Source: Oikopleura dioica
Lineage: Eukaryota > Chordata > Appendicularia > Copelata > Oikopleuridae
Direction: 5' to 3'
Assembly: GCA_907165135.1 (NCBI GenBank)
Contig: OU015566.1
Coordinates: 9,656,157 to 9,720,156, forward strand
Length of the DNA: 64,000 nucleotides
This document shows positions 45,424 to 56,162 of the stretch, piece after piece (position 1 is the stretch's first letter; the number at the start of each line of letters is the position of its first letter). The notes under the pieces are model-generated. The model was given only the letters and a program-made list of their open reading frames with translations, was not told the DNA's origin and did not search any database. A program made the position numbers and the translations under genes.

Positions 45424-45711
45424 ATGAGAGCAAATCTATTTTGTAGACAACGATTCTCCAACACCATCTTTGCCGTCACAACGCTACTTATGTACTGTAT
45501 CTTCATTACAGTCTCGGCCCTATTTCAGTATTACGCCCAAAGCATAGAAGTTCCATTCATCGCGATGACTTACATTCTTGTCTTTTTATACATGATAGGC
45601 GCCATCATTGCTTTTTTCCTTGCTCCAGTTCCAGAAAACCTCCTGATCTCAAAAGTCGATCCTGATTTCAACTCTGACACCCAACTTCAACAAAAACCTT
45701 CAACTGAATAA
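45424..45711 (+). CDS. Small two-TM protein, second cistron of an operon
   Basis: A single 95-codon exon. The N-terminus is basic (MRANLFCRQRFSN), followed by two hydrophobic helices (TIFAVTTLLMYCIFITVSAL and MTYILVFLYMIGAIIAFFLA), then a polar tail DPDFNSDTQLQQKPSTE. It could be a small subunit or assembly partner of the membrane protein encoded 18 bases upstream. AATAAA signals follow closely (45711-45750). Family not recognised. Confidence 0.65.
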   Translation: MRANLFCRQRFSNTIFAVTTLLMYCIFITVSALFQYYAQSIEVPFIAMTYILVFLYMIGAIIAFFLAPVPENLLISKVDPDFNSDTQLQQKPSTE

Positions 45712-46168
45712 AAAATAAATTGTTTTTTCAATAAATTATTCAAAATAATAAACAAGTCGTTTTATATATTTCAATTAAATCTCCGAGAAGAAGTTATTTT
45801 ACTCAGTCTGGTTAGTTAGACGTCTAACTGTATCAAAGTAGACGATAATTTCGCGTGTTGTCAATTTGAGTCAACTATCGGTCTTATTTTTCTTGACTTT
45901 TGAATAATTGAAATCAACGAGGAGAAAATATAAGAGGTTGATCAAAGAACAAGTGACTTTATCGTCGAATTTAGAATCAAGAGGTAAAAATCTATTTTCA
46001 TCAAGGCTTATTTTATGGCGCATAAGGCCGCGAGAATCAACAATAAATTATATATGCAGAGCTATCTTTTATTCACAGAGAGCCTAGTAGCAGGACCGTC
46101 AGTATTCGGACGGCGCTGCACACTGTCTCTCGTTTCTTCTGCGCATTAATTCTTTCTTCCAGGACATT

Positions 46169-47722
46169 ATGAGCCAGAGAATCGACTACTGGACAAATGA
46201 AAACGGACATAGGCTAAGATGGAGAGAGTGGCCGGTAGATAGGCCGAAAGCAGTGGTGTTCATTTCTCATACCTACGGAAAGTATCAGATAGAAGAAAAG
46301 ACTTTTTTGAATAGTTCTGAACGCAATATATTATTTCAAATAATTTATTTATCAAATTTTCTATACCGCCCTCTCAATATTTAAGTATTTTGAAACGGAT
46401 CCTTTGTTTTATATTCAACAGGGTTACGGTTTATTTCAGCAGAAAACCGTATTTCGAATGTCCTTTCAGAAAGGGTCATTTTTGAATAAGTAATGGATCT
46501 ACCACTACTTCTATAATCATTTATAAATATCTAACCCTAGCAAGTCCCTCTACTCATTTATCACCAGATATCATTACTTTTTAATGGCATCATACTTAGC
46601 ATGACATGCTACACCCCCAGTAGACTGTCTACTGTTAATCACGTTTGATACTCTGTAAAAGGACTGCATTCTGGCGTGTTTCAAGATTGTGCCTTGGAGA
46701 TCAACAAGCACAATATTGGAGTTTATGCACACGATCATATGTACCATGGAGAATCGGAGCCAGCAACTCCATGTTCTCCGAACAGATGTCAATTTCATTG
46801 CTTCGACGATCCAGTTCGAGATATAGCTGAACGCTTGAGGTAAAAAGTTATTTCATGAGCGTCAATAAACAATCATTTTTTAGAATGCTGCGGCATGAAA
46901 ATCCCAAAATTCCAGTATTCATCTGGGGCCATGGAATCGGCGCGGTTTTCGCCATTCGAGTCGCAGTAGAACATGAAAATCATACTGATGGGTTAATCTT
47001 AGAAAGTCCCTTTATCAACCCTAGTGAGACAGCGATTGGCTGGCATAAGACTATAGGAGGTTTGAAATCATGGAAGAGTATGAATCTAAACTTTCTAAGC
47101 TCAATTTCTCAGCTATCTTGTTCCCGACTTGAAAATTCCTGTCATCGAGCCTTCCTTCTATACTTCAGGTACAGTTTCTCCATTGACACTACTCACCAAA
47201 TCTTTTCTAGAGCAGAAAACCCTGAGCAAACTTCTCGCCGATCCTTTATGCTCCCTTAGTCTTGGGATGTCCACAAATCTTATCACACTTCTTAGCAAAG
47301 AACTGAAGAAACTTGAAGCGACCATTGCATTATTGGAAATTCCATTTTGGTAAAATAAAAATTTTTCTAACAGACATTTTTATGCTCTATTTTTAGTGCA
47401 TTTCTTGGAGAAAAGGACCAGATTATCAGCCTGTTTTCTGCCTCGCGAATCGAGAAAATGTCGCCAGCAAAAGACAAGAAAATCATTAGCTATCCACCCG
47501 GAAAACATTGTCTTCACCTTGAGCAAGCAACCATCAGATCTTCATTTATCATTGATATCATAAAGGTATTTTGTTCTATTTCGACCCAGACAAATTTGAC
47601 TATTTCAGTGGATAGAAGCGCGATCTCCTGCCGAAGCTCCACCACTACCGCCAAAGGAAAGAAAATCCAGGCAAAAGAAGGCTCCAAGACACTCTTCAAG
47701 CAATCGATCCCATCATCGCTAG
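46169..47722 (+). CDS. MGLL-like alpha/beta hydrolase lacking the nucleophile Ser
   Basis: Monoacylglycerol lipases cleave 2-acylglycerols with a Ser-Asp-His triad. Exons: 46169-46277, 46662-46839, 46884 to about 47080, about 47113 to 47351, about 47398 to 47565, and the last ending 47722. The start is MSQRIDYWTNENGHRLRWRE. The HG-motif region reads SHTYGLHSGVF across intron 1, where MGLL has SHGAGEHSGRY. YAHDHMYHGESE matches the MGLL AHDHVGHGQSE. The nucleophile elbow is WGHGIGA where MGLL has GHSMGG: the Ser is Gly (46933-46935). The Asp (LGEKDQI) and His (GKHCLHLE) are kept. Intron 1 is GA-AG. The C-terminus adds a basic Pro/Ser tail. Likely a pseudoenzyme or lipid-binding protein. Confidence 0.8.
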
Positions 47723-49304
47723 AATTACCTTATTTACTTCTTCATCTGCTTATAAATATACACTACAGTTTCATCACTATTTCTTATCAATATATTTCCA
47801 GCAAAGAGTCTTACCAGGAGGATTATCAAGGAGGCTTGAAAATCGTCAATTGACACTCCCCTTCAATAAAAATAAGGGTGTTTAGTGCCTTGTCTAAAAT
47901 TTAACTTCGAAAAAAAGAGATAATCAACAAATCTTTATCAAAGAAATTGTGCAAATAGACAAATGCATACAGTGAGAATAGAACGACTGAAAGGCCATTT
48001 TAGGACACCAAGAACCCTTTTAAACCTGGAATTTATCTTACTACGCCTCTTCTACTGAATAAAAGAGCCATTCTGTGGCCATAATACTTTTTGAATAAGA
48101 AATCAAGCCATTTGTTCCCGAACAAAGCCTCCTGTCACGCATCAACGAGTGAAAGACCCTATTCTACGATTCTTCTTTGAATACCAAGAATTTCGAGATT
48201 TTTTTCTAGACTTGTCGATTTACAGTTTTCGAAGTTGAGACAAAGTTAGATTTAGTTGTGCGAAATAAATTTAATTACAAGGTAAAGAGAAAAATTGATT
48301 TTGAGAAAATGGGGGAATTATTTGATAGTTTTTCAATGGCATCTACGTACTGGGACCCTAATTAACAATGGCTGTACAAGTCGACGTACAGACTTATTGG
48401 CGATAATTGGGCAAACTGTATCAAATGAGTAGGGATTCCCTTGCACTTCCCTGCTAGACCGCTGCTGGATCAAATTGACACTAATTTAATCAAGAAGCTA
48501 ATCAACTAACGGTAGAAACAGGCAAATCCGCTTGATACAGTTTGCCAAATTTTCGCTAATAAGGCCGCACGTCGGCTTGCGCAATCAGCCTAAGTGGGAA
48601 TTAATCAAATCCCGCAGGTAGAATCGAATCGATCGCCGGTGCAAGATATGCACAGAATAAACGACGAGCAGTAAATCGATCGAGGGTAGTGGTCCCTTGA
48701 GTCACCAGAATAGGAATCGCGCGCGCTGATTCGCCGAGAGCGCATGCCGCCTACAAGGGCACAGACTCGGTGCCAGATTCTGGAGAAGACGAGAGATCGG
48801 CAAGAGAATCTAATTTTCTACTTTTTCCTCTATTTTTGAAAGAATCTATCTGTCAATTTGATCTAGCGAAATCACCTTTCTAGAACAAGCCATTCGAGAA
48901 AACTTTTTATAGATACGTTTATTATCATTAATAATAACGAGCAATTTGTCGTTAAAATATTGATTAAATCCCCTGATTTTGATTTCCTTACACAAAGAAA
49001 GCTTTGGGTCTTGAATATTTTTCATGGAAAAAATATTTTTTCCGGTTCATTGACCCAGTCATTGATTTTTAACGACCTTGAGATTTTCGCCAACCCCAGC
49101 GCGTTCCTAGTCTACTCGCCCCATTTTCTTTTATTTTGTATCAGAGAGTAAAGAGCTCTTCTTGTTCAAATACCAGCCCGGTGGAAATTTACGTCCATGG
49201 CAAATATTTAACCCGATTTGCGCCCGGCAAAACGTTAAAATTTGTGCTTTTCTCTTCATTCCGACGTATTTTTCTCAACGAAGAGCATTTTCAGATAAGT
49301 CGAA
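47723..49304. other. Intergenic region upstream of ATP1B
   Basis: No exon chain supported. It contains a long imperfect inverted repeat at 48380-48576. The last few hundred bases should carry the promoter of the strongly codon-biased ATP1B gene. Confidence 0.5.
48380..48576. repeat. Inverted repeat with 48-base arms
   Basis: Two arms of about 48 bases (48380-48427 and 48529-48576) are inverted copies at roughly 78% by eye. The best part is GGCAAACTGTATCAA facing TTGATACAGTTTGCC, then GTCGACGTAC facing GCACGTCGGC-type sequence. The spacer is about 100 bases. There is no obvious target duplication. Either a degenerate MITE or a structured transcript. Confidence 0.65.
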
Positions 49305-50611
49305 ATGGGTAGCGATTCTAAGCAGGCCGGTCCACCAAAGTTCCAGTTCTACAACTCCGAGACTGGCGAGCTCTTGGGACGAAATGGCGCTTCTTGGCGT
49401 AAGTACTCTCATATTTGTACCTTAGTAGCTTTTGACTCGAAGAAAGGATCTAAATGTCCGTTTCGGCAATTTTTCTGCGTAAATCGACAAAATGAGGTTG
49501 AGTTGAAATATAACCGGCGAAAATTGCATTTATTAGTCCTAAATAGATTATTATTGACGGTTTTTGCTGGTATATTTTCATCTCCCAACCCTCTTTTCTC
49601 CATTTACAAAGCCAAGAGAAATTACCAAAATGGATCTCCGTCCTTATTTTGAGCGCTACAGTATCCTACTTACCCTAGTTTCGTTTACTTATTATTTTCT
49701 TTAGTCAAGATCACCGTTTTCTACATCGCCTACTTCACCTTCCTCGCCGGTCTTTTCATGGCTTCCATCTCCGTCATGAAGACCACCGTCAACGACGACA
49801 AGCCACGACTTCAGACCCGTCTCCAGATCCCTGGCCTCCACGCTCTCCCCAAGCTCAGCCCAATGAACGACGCCCAGTCCGCTCGTCTCTCCGACAACGG
49901 CGGCGTTGCCATCAAGTACGACCCCAACAACGCTGATGACTACTCCATCTACACCGGCATCCTCGACGAGATCAAGGCCGAGTATTCCGGCGAAGCTGAC
50001 ACTCCATTCGACGTCAACTCTCTTGGCGCATGCGGAAGCGGCAACTACGGTTATGATACCGCCTCTCCTTGCGTCTGGATCCGACTCAACAAGGTAACAT
50101 ATCCATTCTCGACCCGCCCTCACCTCCATCTTTCAGGTCATCGACTGGACCCCCGTCGGCTACTTCGCCCCCACCGAAGCGCAAGGTTTCACCGCCGCTT
50201 CCCTCAACAGCCGAATGGAGAAGGATGCCGTCTACGTCCGATGCGAATCCAAAGAAGTCGAATCTGAGGACCGAGACGTCGCCAGCTTCGAATACTTTGG
50301 TGGTACTGATGGCAACCTCGAGTCCAAATACTACCCCTTTACTGGCAAGAAGGCCCAGCCCAACTACGAACAGCCAATTGTCGCCGTCAGGATCAATGGC
50401 CTCAAAGTAAGATACAATTTGAAAATTCTGTTACTAACTTTACGTTCAGCCTGGAGTTAACACTCGAATCTACTGCCGAGCTTTCGCCAAGAACATCCCC
50501 ATTGATGACCGAGACAACCTTGGATCCATCACCTTCGAGGTAAATCCCCTTACTTTCCTTTCCAAGATGCTAACTTTCACTTTTTAGGTCACTCAGGGCA
50601 CCGCCGAGTAA
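49305..50611 (+). CDS. atp1b: Na,K-ATPase beta subunit
   Basis: The beta subunit is a type II glycoprotein needed for folding and surface delivery of the pump. Exons: 49305-49397, 49705-50093, 50137-50406, 50450-50539 and 50588-50611. The cytoplasmic N-terminus has KFQFYNSETGELLGRNGASW, where FxYNxxxGxxLGRxxxSW is the family signature. One membrane span follows: LKITVFYIAYFTFLAGLFMA. Ectodomain cysteines are present (LGACGSGNYGYDTASPC; VYVRCESK; RIYCRAFAKNI). It ends ITFEVTQGTAE. The length of about 288 aa is normal. Codon use is strongly C-ending (ATC, CTC, GTC, AAG), unlike its neighbours, as expected for a highly expressed gene. Confidence 0.93.
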
Positions 50612-51131
50612 ATATCCTGAGCTGAGAAAATCTCAACTCATGGAAGCTAGTTTGTAACATTTCTACTTCAATTACAAAACTTCGCATTCCAACTTACGAT
50701 CAGAACATAAAATAAACAGTTATCTTTTGTTCGTAAACTTTACAACCAGGGTCGGAGTTCTGTTTTCGCCAAACAGCGCTTTTACCTAACTGTTCTTCTA
50801 TTCTATCTGCTTTAAGTTATTATTATTTCGCCAGTTGCTCGCACAACATCATGGCTGGCAAATAAAAACAATCGCGTCGGGAAAGAATGATGTGTCCTTT
50901 TCTTTTTGCAGGTTTATTTGTAAGTCAGTAAGTAAGTCAGGGAATGATCAGTACCATATTTCGCTAATTCTTCGGGTAGATCGGTAACCCGCCTGTTTAT
51001 CATGCAGATTTCTTGGCTTTCTCTGACGATTGTGAGTGCAAATATTGGGGATGAAGGAAGCTACTCTTGCCCGTGCTCGCAGGACAGTATTCCTGGAGTT
51101 GACCCTCGCTCTGAGGGAAGGACAATGCGAA

Positions 51132-53134
51132 CAGGGTTCCAATTCTGGCTGAGCGCTGAGCGACATCTGAGCGTGAGCGAGCGGTGAGCGAGCGAGCGAT
51201 CGCTCACGCTCCGCTCACTCAACTGATTTTCATAGCGAACCGCTCAGTCGCTCGCTCGCTCAAGGCCAAAAAAATATGATAGCTGAGCGAGGTTTGAGCG
51301 AGGCTGGAGCGACTTTGGAGCGAGGTTTGAGCGACGTTGGAGCGAGGTTTGAGCGCCGCTCGAGCGAGGTTTGAGCGACGCTTGAGCGAAGTTTATTACT
51401 CACTAGCCAATTCTCCGCTCTTATTGGCCAAGATCTAAAAACTCCTTGGCGGTAAGCGAATGAATGGGGAGGATTTTAAGTCACGGATTTATTAAAAAGA
51501 GAGAATTTTAAATAAATTCTGCGAATAATTTTAACATATTGTTGCCAGCAATATACAGTTGGCGTGTTAGGTCGTTGGGTTTTCCCCGCCGTCTACAACT
51601 ATTGAGTTGGTAACAATAAAAAAATTATTTTCGCTGAAACCCACCGTCCTCAGCCAAACATTTTTTCAAAATTTAGGCTCGACTAAAAAATTGGTTTTGT
51701 TAGCTCACAATATCCAGGTGGCGTGTTAGGTCGTTGGGTTTTCCCCGCCGTCTACATCTGTTGAGTGAGTTAACATATAATATTTTTCGGTCAGCCTGAT
51801 TTATCATTGATACCCAAGCCAACCCGATAATTTATTTTTTACGAGTGCTTCCTTAGTTCTTTTTGATTATTACAGCCATTCAACAGGTTTCTTCAACAAT
51901 TAGACTAACCTCAAAAATTGGTTATGTTAACTTTCAATATCCAGTTGGCGTGTTAGGTCGTTGGGTTTTCCCCGCCGTCTACAACTGTTGAGTAGGTTAA
52001 CATAGAATATTTTACGGCTAGCCTGATTTTGATTATAGGCATGGCTGTTGATTTCGAGTCCTTTGATTTTACCCGGCACTATTTTTCCGGGCAGCCCGCA
52101 GATTTTTCAGCGGGTTACTCGCACGGAGAGTCTTTTCACGGGCTACCCGCGCTATTTGTTTTCTCCTTTCCGCCGAGTAGTGGAGACCAAACGGACATGA
52201 AATTTTAGCTGAATCCTTCATTCCTCAAAATCCTGCTTTTCTCAATCCTCCATTTCCAAAAATCCTGAATCGGCAGAATTCTGAATTGGCGATTTGAGAA
52301 ATGCGGGATTTTGGGAAATGCGGGAGCAGCGAGATTGGGCTATAATTTAGCCTATAAAAGAACTTCTTTTGATGACCAGAAAAATGAAGTAAGGTTCGCT
52401 AAGAACCTTCTCATCGAACCGTACTTGAGAGGTCTATTTTGGCGAACCGTTCGTCAACCAAAATTTTCTTGCTTCGCTTGACGAACATTGAAATGTTTTC
52501 GCCTTTGCTTCGCTTTCGCCTTGATTTTTTGGCAAATTTGAATGCCTGGGGTAGTAAAAATTTTGGGGGGGTACTGAATTGTGCCGCCCTGCGCCGCCCA
52601 GCGTCGCCCGGTCCGAAACCATCCGGCTCTCATTCGACCCAACTATGACCTAGGAAATTGTTCTGAACAAGAGCGAGAGTTTTGCCCCGCCAACCCAATG
52701 AGTTCTCTACCAGAAAATGCGCGCGTAAGGGCCTCTGCCTCGTCGCGCGCTCAATTAATTTGTGATTTTATGCCAAAATCTGAGTTTGGTTGAGAATTAC
52801 TCTACTGGCACCCAAAATTATAGGATTGCCTTTTTTAATTTTCAGACAATATAAATATGTCAGAATAACTTACTTTATATAAAAATCAAAATTACCCGCT
52901 TTTGAAAGACAAAATTTTCGCTCGAGCGTCGCTCAAATGTCGCTCAAATGTCGCTCAGATTTCGCTCAAACCTCGCTCAAATCTCGCTCAAACGTCGCTC
53001 GCTCAGTCGCTCCGCTCGCTCAGCCGATATTTGAAAAATCTCGCTCAGCCACTCGCTCGCTCAGCCCTCGCTCAAACGTCGCTCGCTCATCGCTCGCTCA
53101 AATTCAAAATTTTTTGGCCAAATTTGGAACCCTG
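51132..53134. mobile_element. Non-autonomous hAT element with GAGCG arrays
   Basis: The left end CAGGGTTCCAATTCTGG and the right end CCAAATTTGGAACCCTG are inverted repeats, flanked by the exact 8-bp duplication AATGCGAA (51124-51131 and 53135-53142). The first 260 and last 190 bases are arrays of GAGCG-based repeats (GAGCGAGGTTTGAGCGACGTT), mirrored as CGCTC on the right. The middle contains three copies of a conserved core (51557-52001) and an array of GGGYWRCCCGC-type units near 52090-52150. No transposase frame was found. Confidence 0.92.
51557..52001. repeat. Three copies of a highly conserved core of about 55 bp
   Basis: The core GGCGTGTTAGGTCGTTGGGT, continuing TTTCCCCGCCGTCTACA, occurs at about 51560, 51720 and 51949, with GTTGAGT and GTTAAC nearby. 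Larger units (AAAATTGGTT...TTAAC before, CAGCCTGATTT after) show that they are tandem copies of about 160-230 bp. Within the core the copies are nearly identical while the spacers have drifted. Function unknown. Confidence 0.85.
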
Positions 53135-53142
53135 AATGCGAA

Positions 53143-53780
53143 CACAAATCGAGTGAAAATGAGTGCGATTTTCATCGTTATTTTTCCTCCATACGAGTGA
53201 GCTGGAGCATTTTTTCGCGCGAAATTTTTATATCACTCGAGGGATGTCTAGGACGCCGCCAGGATGGTCATACAGTAGAGCCATTTTGATAAATCGTACT
53301 ATTAGCATAATGTTATTTTTTATGACACAAGCCTCAATAAGATTATAATGAATTTGGTGCAAGGTTAACGTTTTTTCAAGGCAACCGGGGATGAGACATT
53401 TTTTTCTCATACAATATTAAAGTAACCAAAAGGGACCATCAAAACATTTTTGTGTCATAGTCTAAGACTTAACGATTACGTCTTACTGACGGTTACCGTT
53501 AGATTATAACAGTAAAAATTTTTAACGGGCGGCTTTGAAAAGACGACTTAGTATTAGTCTATTACTAATACTATTAGTCTAATAGAGGAAAATCAAAAGT
53601 CAGTCGAAGTTTTACCTGCATCACTATCAAATAGATTCTCAATAAATTTGACGTCAGAAAGCCTTGGAACTCAATTTCCACAGAAATAATCTTTCCATTC
53701 GCGTTTGTTCATTATGTCTCCATTTGCGTTGATAATGGATTGTCTCAGGAAAAATTATTTGACTAACTCTATTCTTTCAA
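53143..53780. other. Gene-free stretch before the dynein fragment
   Basis: No upstream dynein exon or other coding exon is visible here. The sequence is AT-rich with short direct repeats (ACTATTAGTCTAATAG region near 53555-53585). Its lack of stem- or linker-coding exons is the reason for calling the dynein gene truncated at its 5' end. Confidence 0.5.
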
Positions 53781-56162
53781 ATGCGCTTCTATAAAAGCGC
53801 TTCGCTGGAATCTCAAATTCAATTTATCATAAAAATGATGGGAAAAGATTTTTTGGAGGAAAAGCGCAATGCATTTCCGCGATTTTTCTTCCTCGATGAC
53901 GGTGATCTTTCTGAGCTTTTTGAGAGCAAAGATGATTTCGATGCAGTTCAGCCTTTTTTCGAGAAGCTTTTCGATGGCGTTTCTTCAGTAGAGCTCGACG
54001 CAGAAAAGAAGAATATTGTTGCGATGAAGTCGAAGCTCAACGAACGACTTGAGCTTGCTGAACTAGTCTCTATCGCTCAGTCGCAAGAAAGATGGCTGTC
54101 GAAGTTCGAGGAGTCCACGAAAAAATCTGTTTCCAACGCGATTCTTCATGCTTACGAGACTTATGAGAAAAGCGCTGATAGAATCGAGTGGATCAAAAGC
54201 AATCCTGCCCAAGCATCAATTGTTGCGACGCATTTGAAGCATACAGAAGCAGTTGAAAAAGCCATCATGGCTTCTGGAAATCTTAGCACTGTGTTGGAAG
54301 ATATTGAAAAGCAATTAGAAGCACTGACAAAGGAGGTTTTGAAAGATTTGGACCAGCGGGAAAGGTGCTTGATGGAAAACATGATTATTAACCAGGTTTG
54401 GCTGATGTAGAAAATAAGGCAAGTAAGTCAAATTCAGGTTCATGACCGGGAAATACTGAAACAAATCATCGCTGGGACGAAAACTTGGGAATCAACTCTT
54501 CGTTTTTACCTCGAAAATGGTCAGGTCATTGTCAAAATGAATGATTCTCAAAACGAGTATGGAAACGAATACCTCGGAAACAAGTCTCAGCTTGTCATTA
54601 CTCCTCTGACAGACATTGCATACAGTTCGATTCTGACCGCAAAGGAGAACTTTCTTTGTTCTGCTCCTCAAGGACCGGCTGGAACGGGAAAAACGGAAAC
54701 GACTAAAGATCTCGCTAGAGCGCTGGGAAAGAATTGCGTCGTTATCAATTCTTCCGACCAATTGACGGAGAAGGAGACAGCGGAAATTTTCAAGGGATGT
54801 CTTACAAGTGGATCATGGGTCTGTTTCGATGAATTTAATCGAATCACCGCGGATGTTTTGGAAAAAATTGGAGAACAACTTCGAGCTATTCAAAAGCATA
54901 GGGAGGAGAAGAAGGGGACGATTGAGGACTTCTGCGGTTCGAAAAATCTAAAGGAATGGGTAAATTATTTATACGCTTTAGGATCAATCAATTAATGATT
55001 TTTATGAAAAAAAAATAATCGTTCCTTTCGCCAATTTACCCACCACACAAGCTCCGCGAAGAAAGCTTTGTCGCGATCACAATGAATCCAGGCTACGATG
55101 GACGAACTGAACTACCGGAAAATCTGAAGACATTGTTCCAATCAATTTCAATGACAGTTCCTGACCGAGGAGTGATTTCGGAAATAAAACTGTATTCGGC
55201 CGGAATTCAAACAGCAAATCAACTCGGAGATAAAGTCGCTTTGTTCCACAAGCTGTGCGAGGAGAAGCTAAGCAAACAGGTTTCTTTTCTTCTCGGTGTT
55301 TGATCATAACAGTTTTTGAAGGCGCATTATGATTTTGGACTTCGAGCTATTCTGAAATCTGTATCAAGCGCAAAAGCTCTCAAACTACTCTTTCCCGCCG
55401 AAAAAGAAATCGATCTTGTGTGCGATGCTCTCCGAACTCAACATTTCGGAAAGCTAACTGAAGAAGATATCTCGGTTTTCGAGCAAGTCATGGAAGAAGT
55501 TTTTCCTGGCTACCAATTGTTGAAGGAAAACAACGAGGAATTCAAACGTATCGCCACTGAAATAATCAAGTCTCTTGAGTTGAAAGTATGGAAATTCATT
55601 AATTCAACATTATATATTTTTTTCCAGGCAACTGAAAAATTCCTCACTCGTCTGACTCTCGCCTTCAAGATCATGAGAAATCGTCATGGCTTGCTCATTC
55701 TGGGACAAGCTCGCACGGGAAAGTCAACGTTTTTGGAAGTCCTTCAAAAAACTCTTTCCAAGCTAAATGATGATGATCAAACACAAGATGGCGAACCTGT
55801 TCTGGCGGTTGATACCGAAACCATTTGCATCGAGAAGCTGAGTTTAGATGAACTCTATGGATCATTCGATTCAACAACGAAAAAATGGAGGGATGGCAAA
55901 ATCACCAAGGTTTTCCGAAAGTTCGCTTCGGCAGCTGACAATCGCCAAAAATGGATCATCTTCAGCGGTCGAATTGATCCCGTTTGGGTAGAGCAACTAA
56001 ACTCTGTTCTCGACGATAACAAAAAAGCTCTGCCTTGAGAATGGAGAAATCATTCAAGCAAGCAAGAACATGCGCTTCATTTTCGAAACCAGCGATTGCA
56101 ACAAAGCGACACCTGCATTCATCTCCAGATCTGGCGTAATTCTTCTCAGCGAAAAATTTTAA
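53781..56162 (+). pseudogene. Dynein heavy-chain fragment (linker end, AAA1, AAA2)
   Basis: Exons 53781-54395, 54438-54959, 55052-55279, 55322-55585 and 55628-56162. It begins in the linker (KRNAFPRFFFLDDGDLSELF). AAA1 has the Walker A GPAGTGKTETTKDL and Walker B SWVCFDEFNR, then ITMNPGYDGRTELPENLKTL. AAA2 has GQARTGKSTF and FSGRIDPVWVEQLNSVLDDN. At 56021-56026 a run of six A breaks the frame (five would continue to LCLENGEIIQASKNMRF). The sequence then ends at ISRSGVILLSEKF and a stop. A full heavy chain has about 4000-4600 residues; only about 750 are here, with no stem, stalk or AAA3-6. Introns are kept, so this is a duplicated genomic fragment, not a retrocopy. Confidence 0.8.

Noticed and set aside
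47723-47853. Extension of the MGLL-like gene to 47853 in the frame starting at 47458
   Set aside because: That frame is not the spliced one. After the intron ending near 47609 the gene reads WIEARSPAEAPP and stops at 47722.
51160-51400. Possible CRISPR-like or satellite array
   Set aside because: The units are 5-10 bp, not spaced by unique spacers, and are bounded by transposon ends. This is a transposon-internal array in an animal genome.
51559-51983. 2A-like peptide motif (DGGENP) in the reverse of the core repeat
   Set aside because: A 2A site needs NPGP; here it is NPTT followed by a stop, with no upstream ORF. Coincidence is more likely.
52902-53200. ORFs reading RSNLAQTSL and similar in the right arm of the hAT element
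   Set aside because: They are translations of the CGCTC tandem array and occur in several frames at once.
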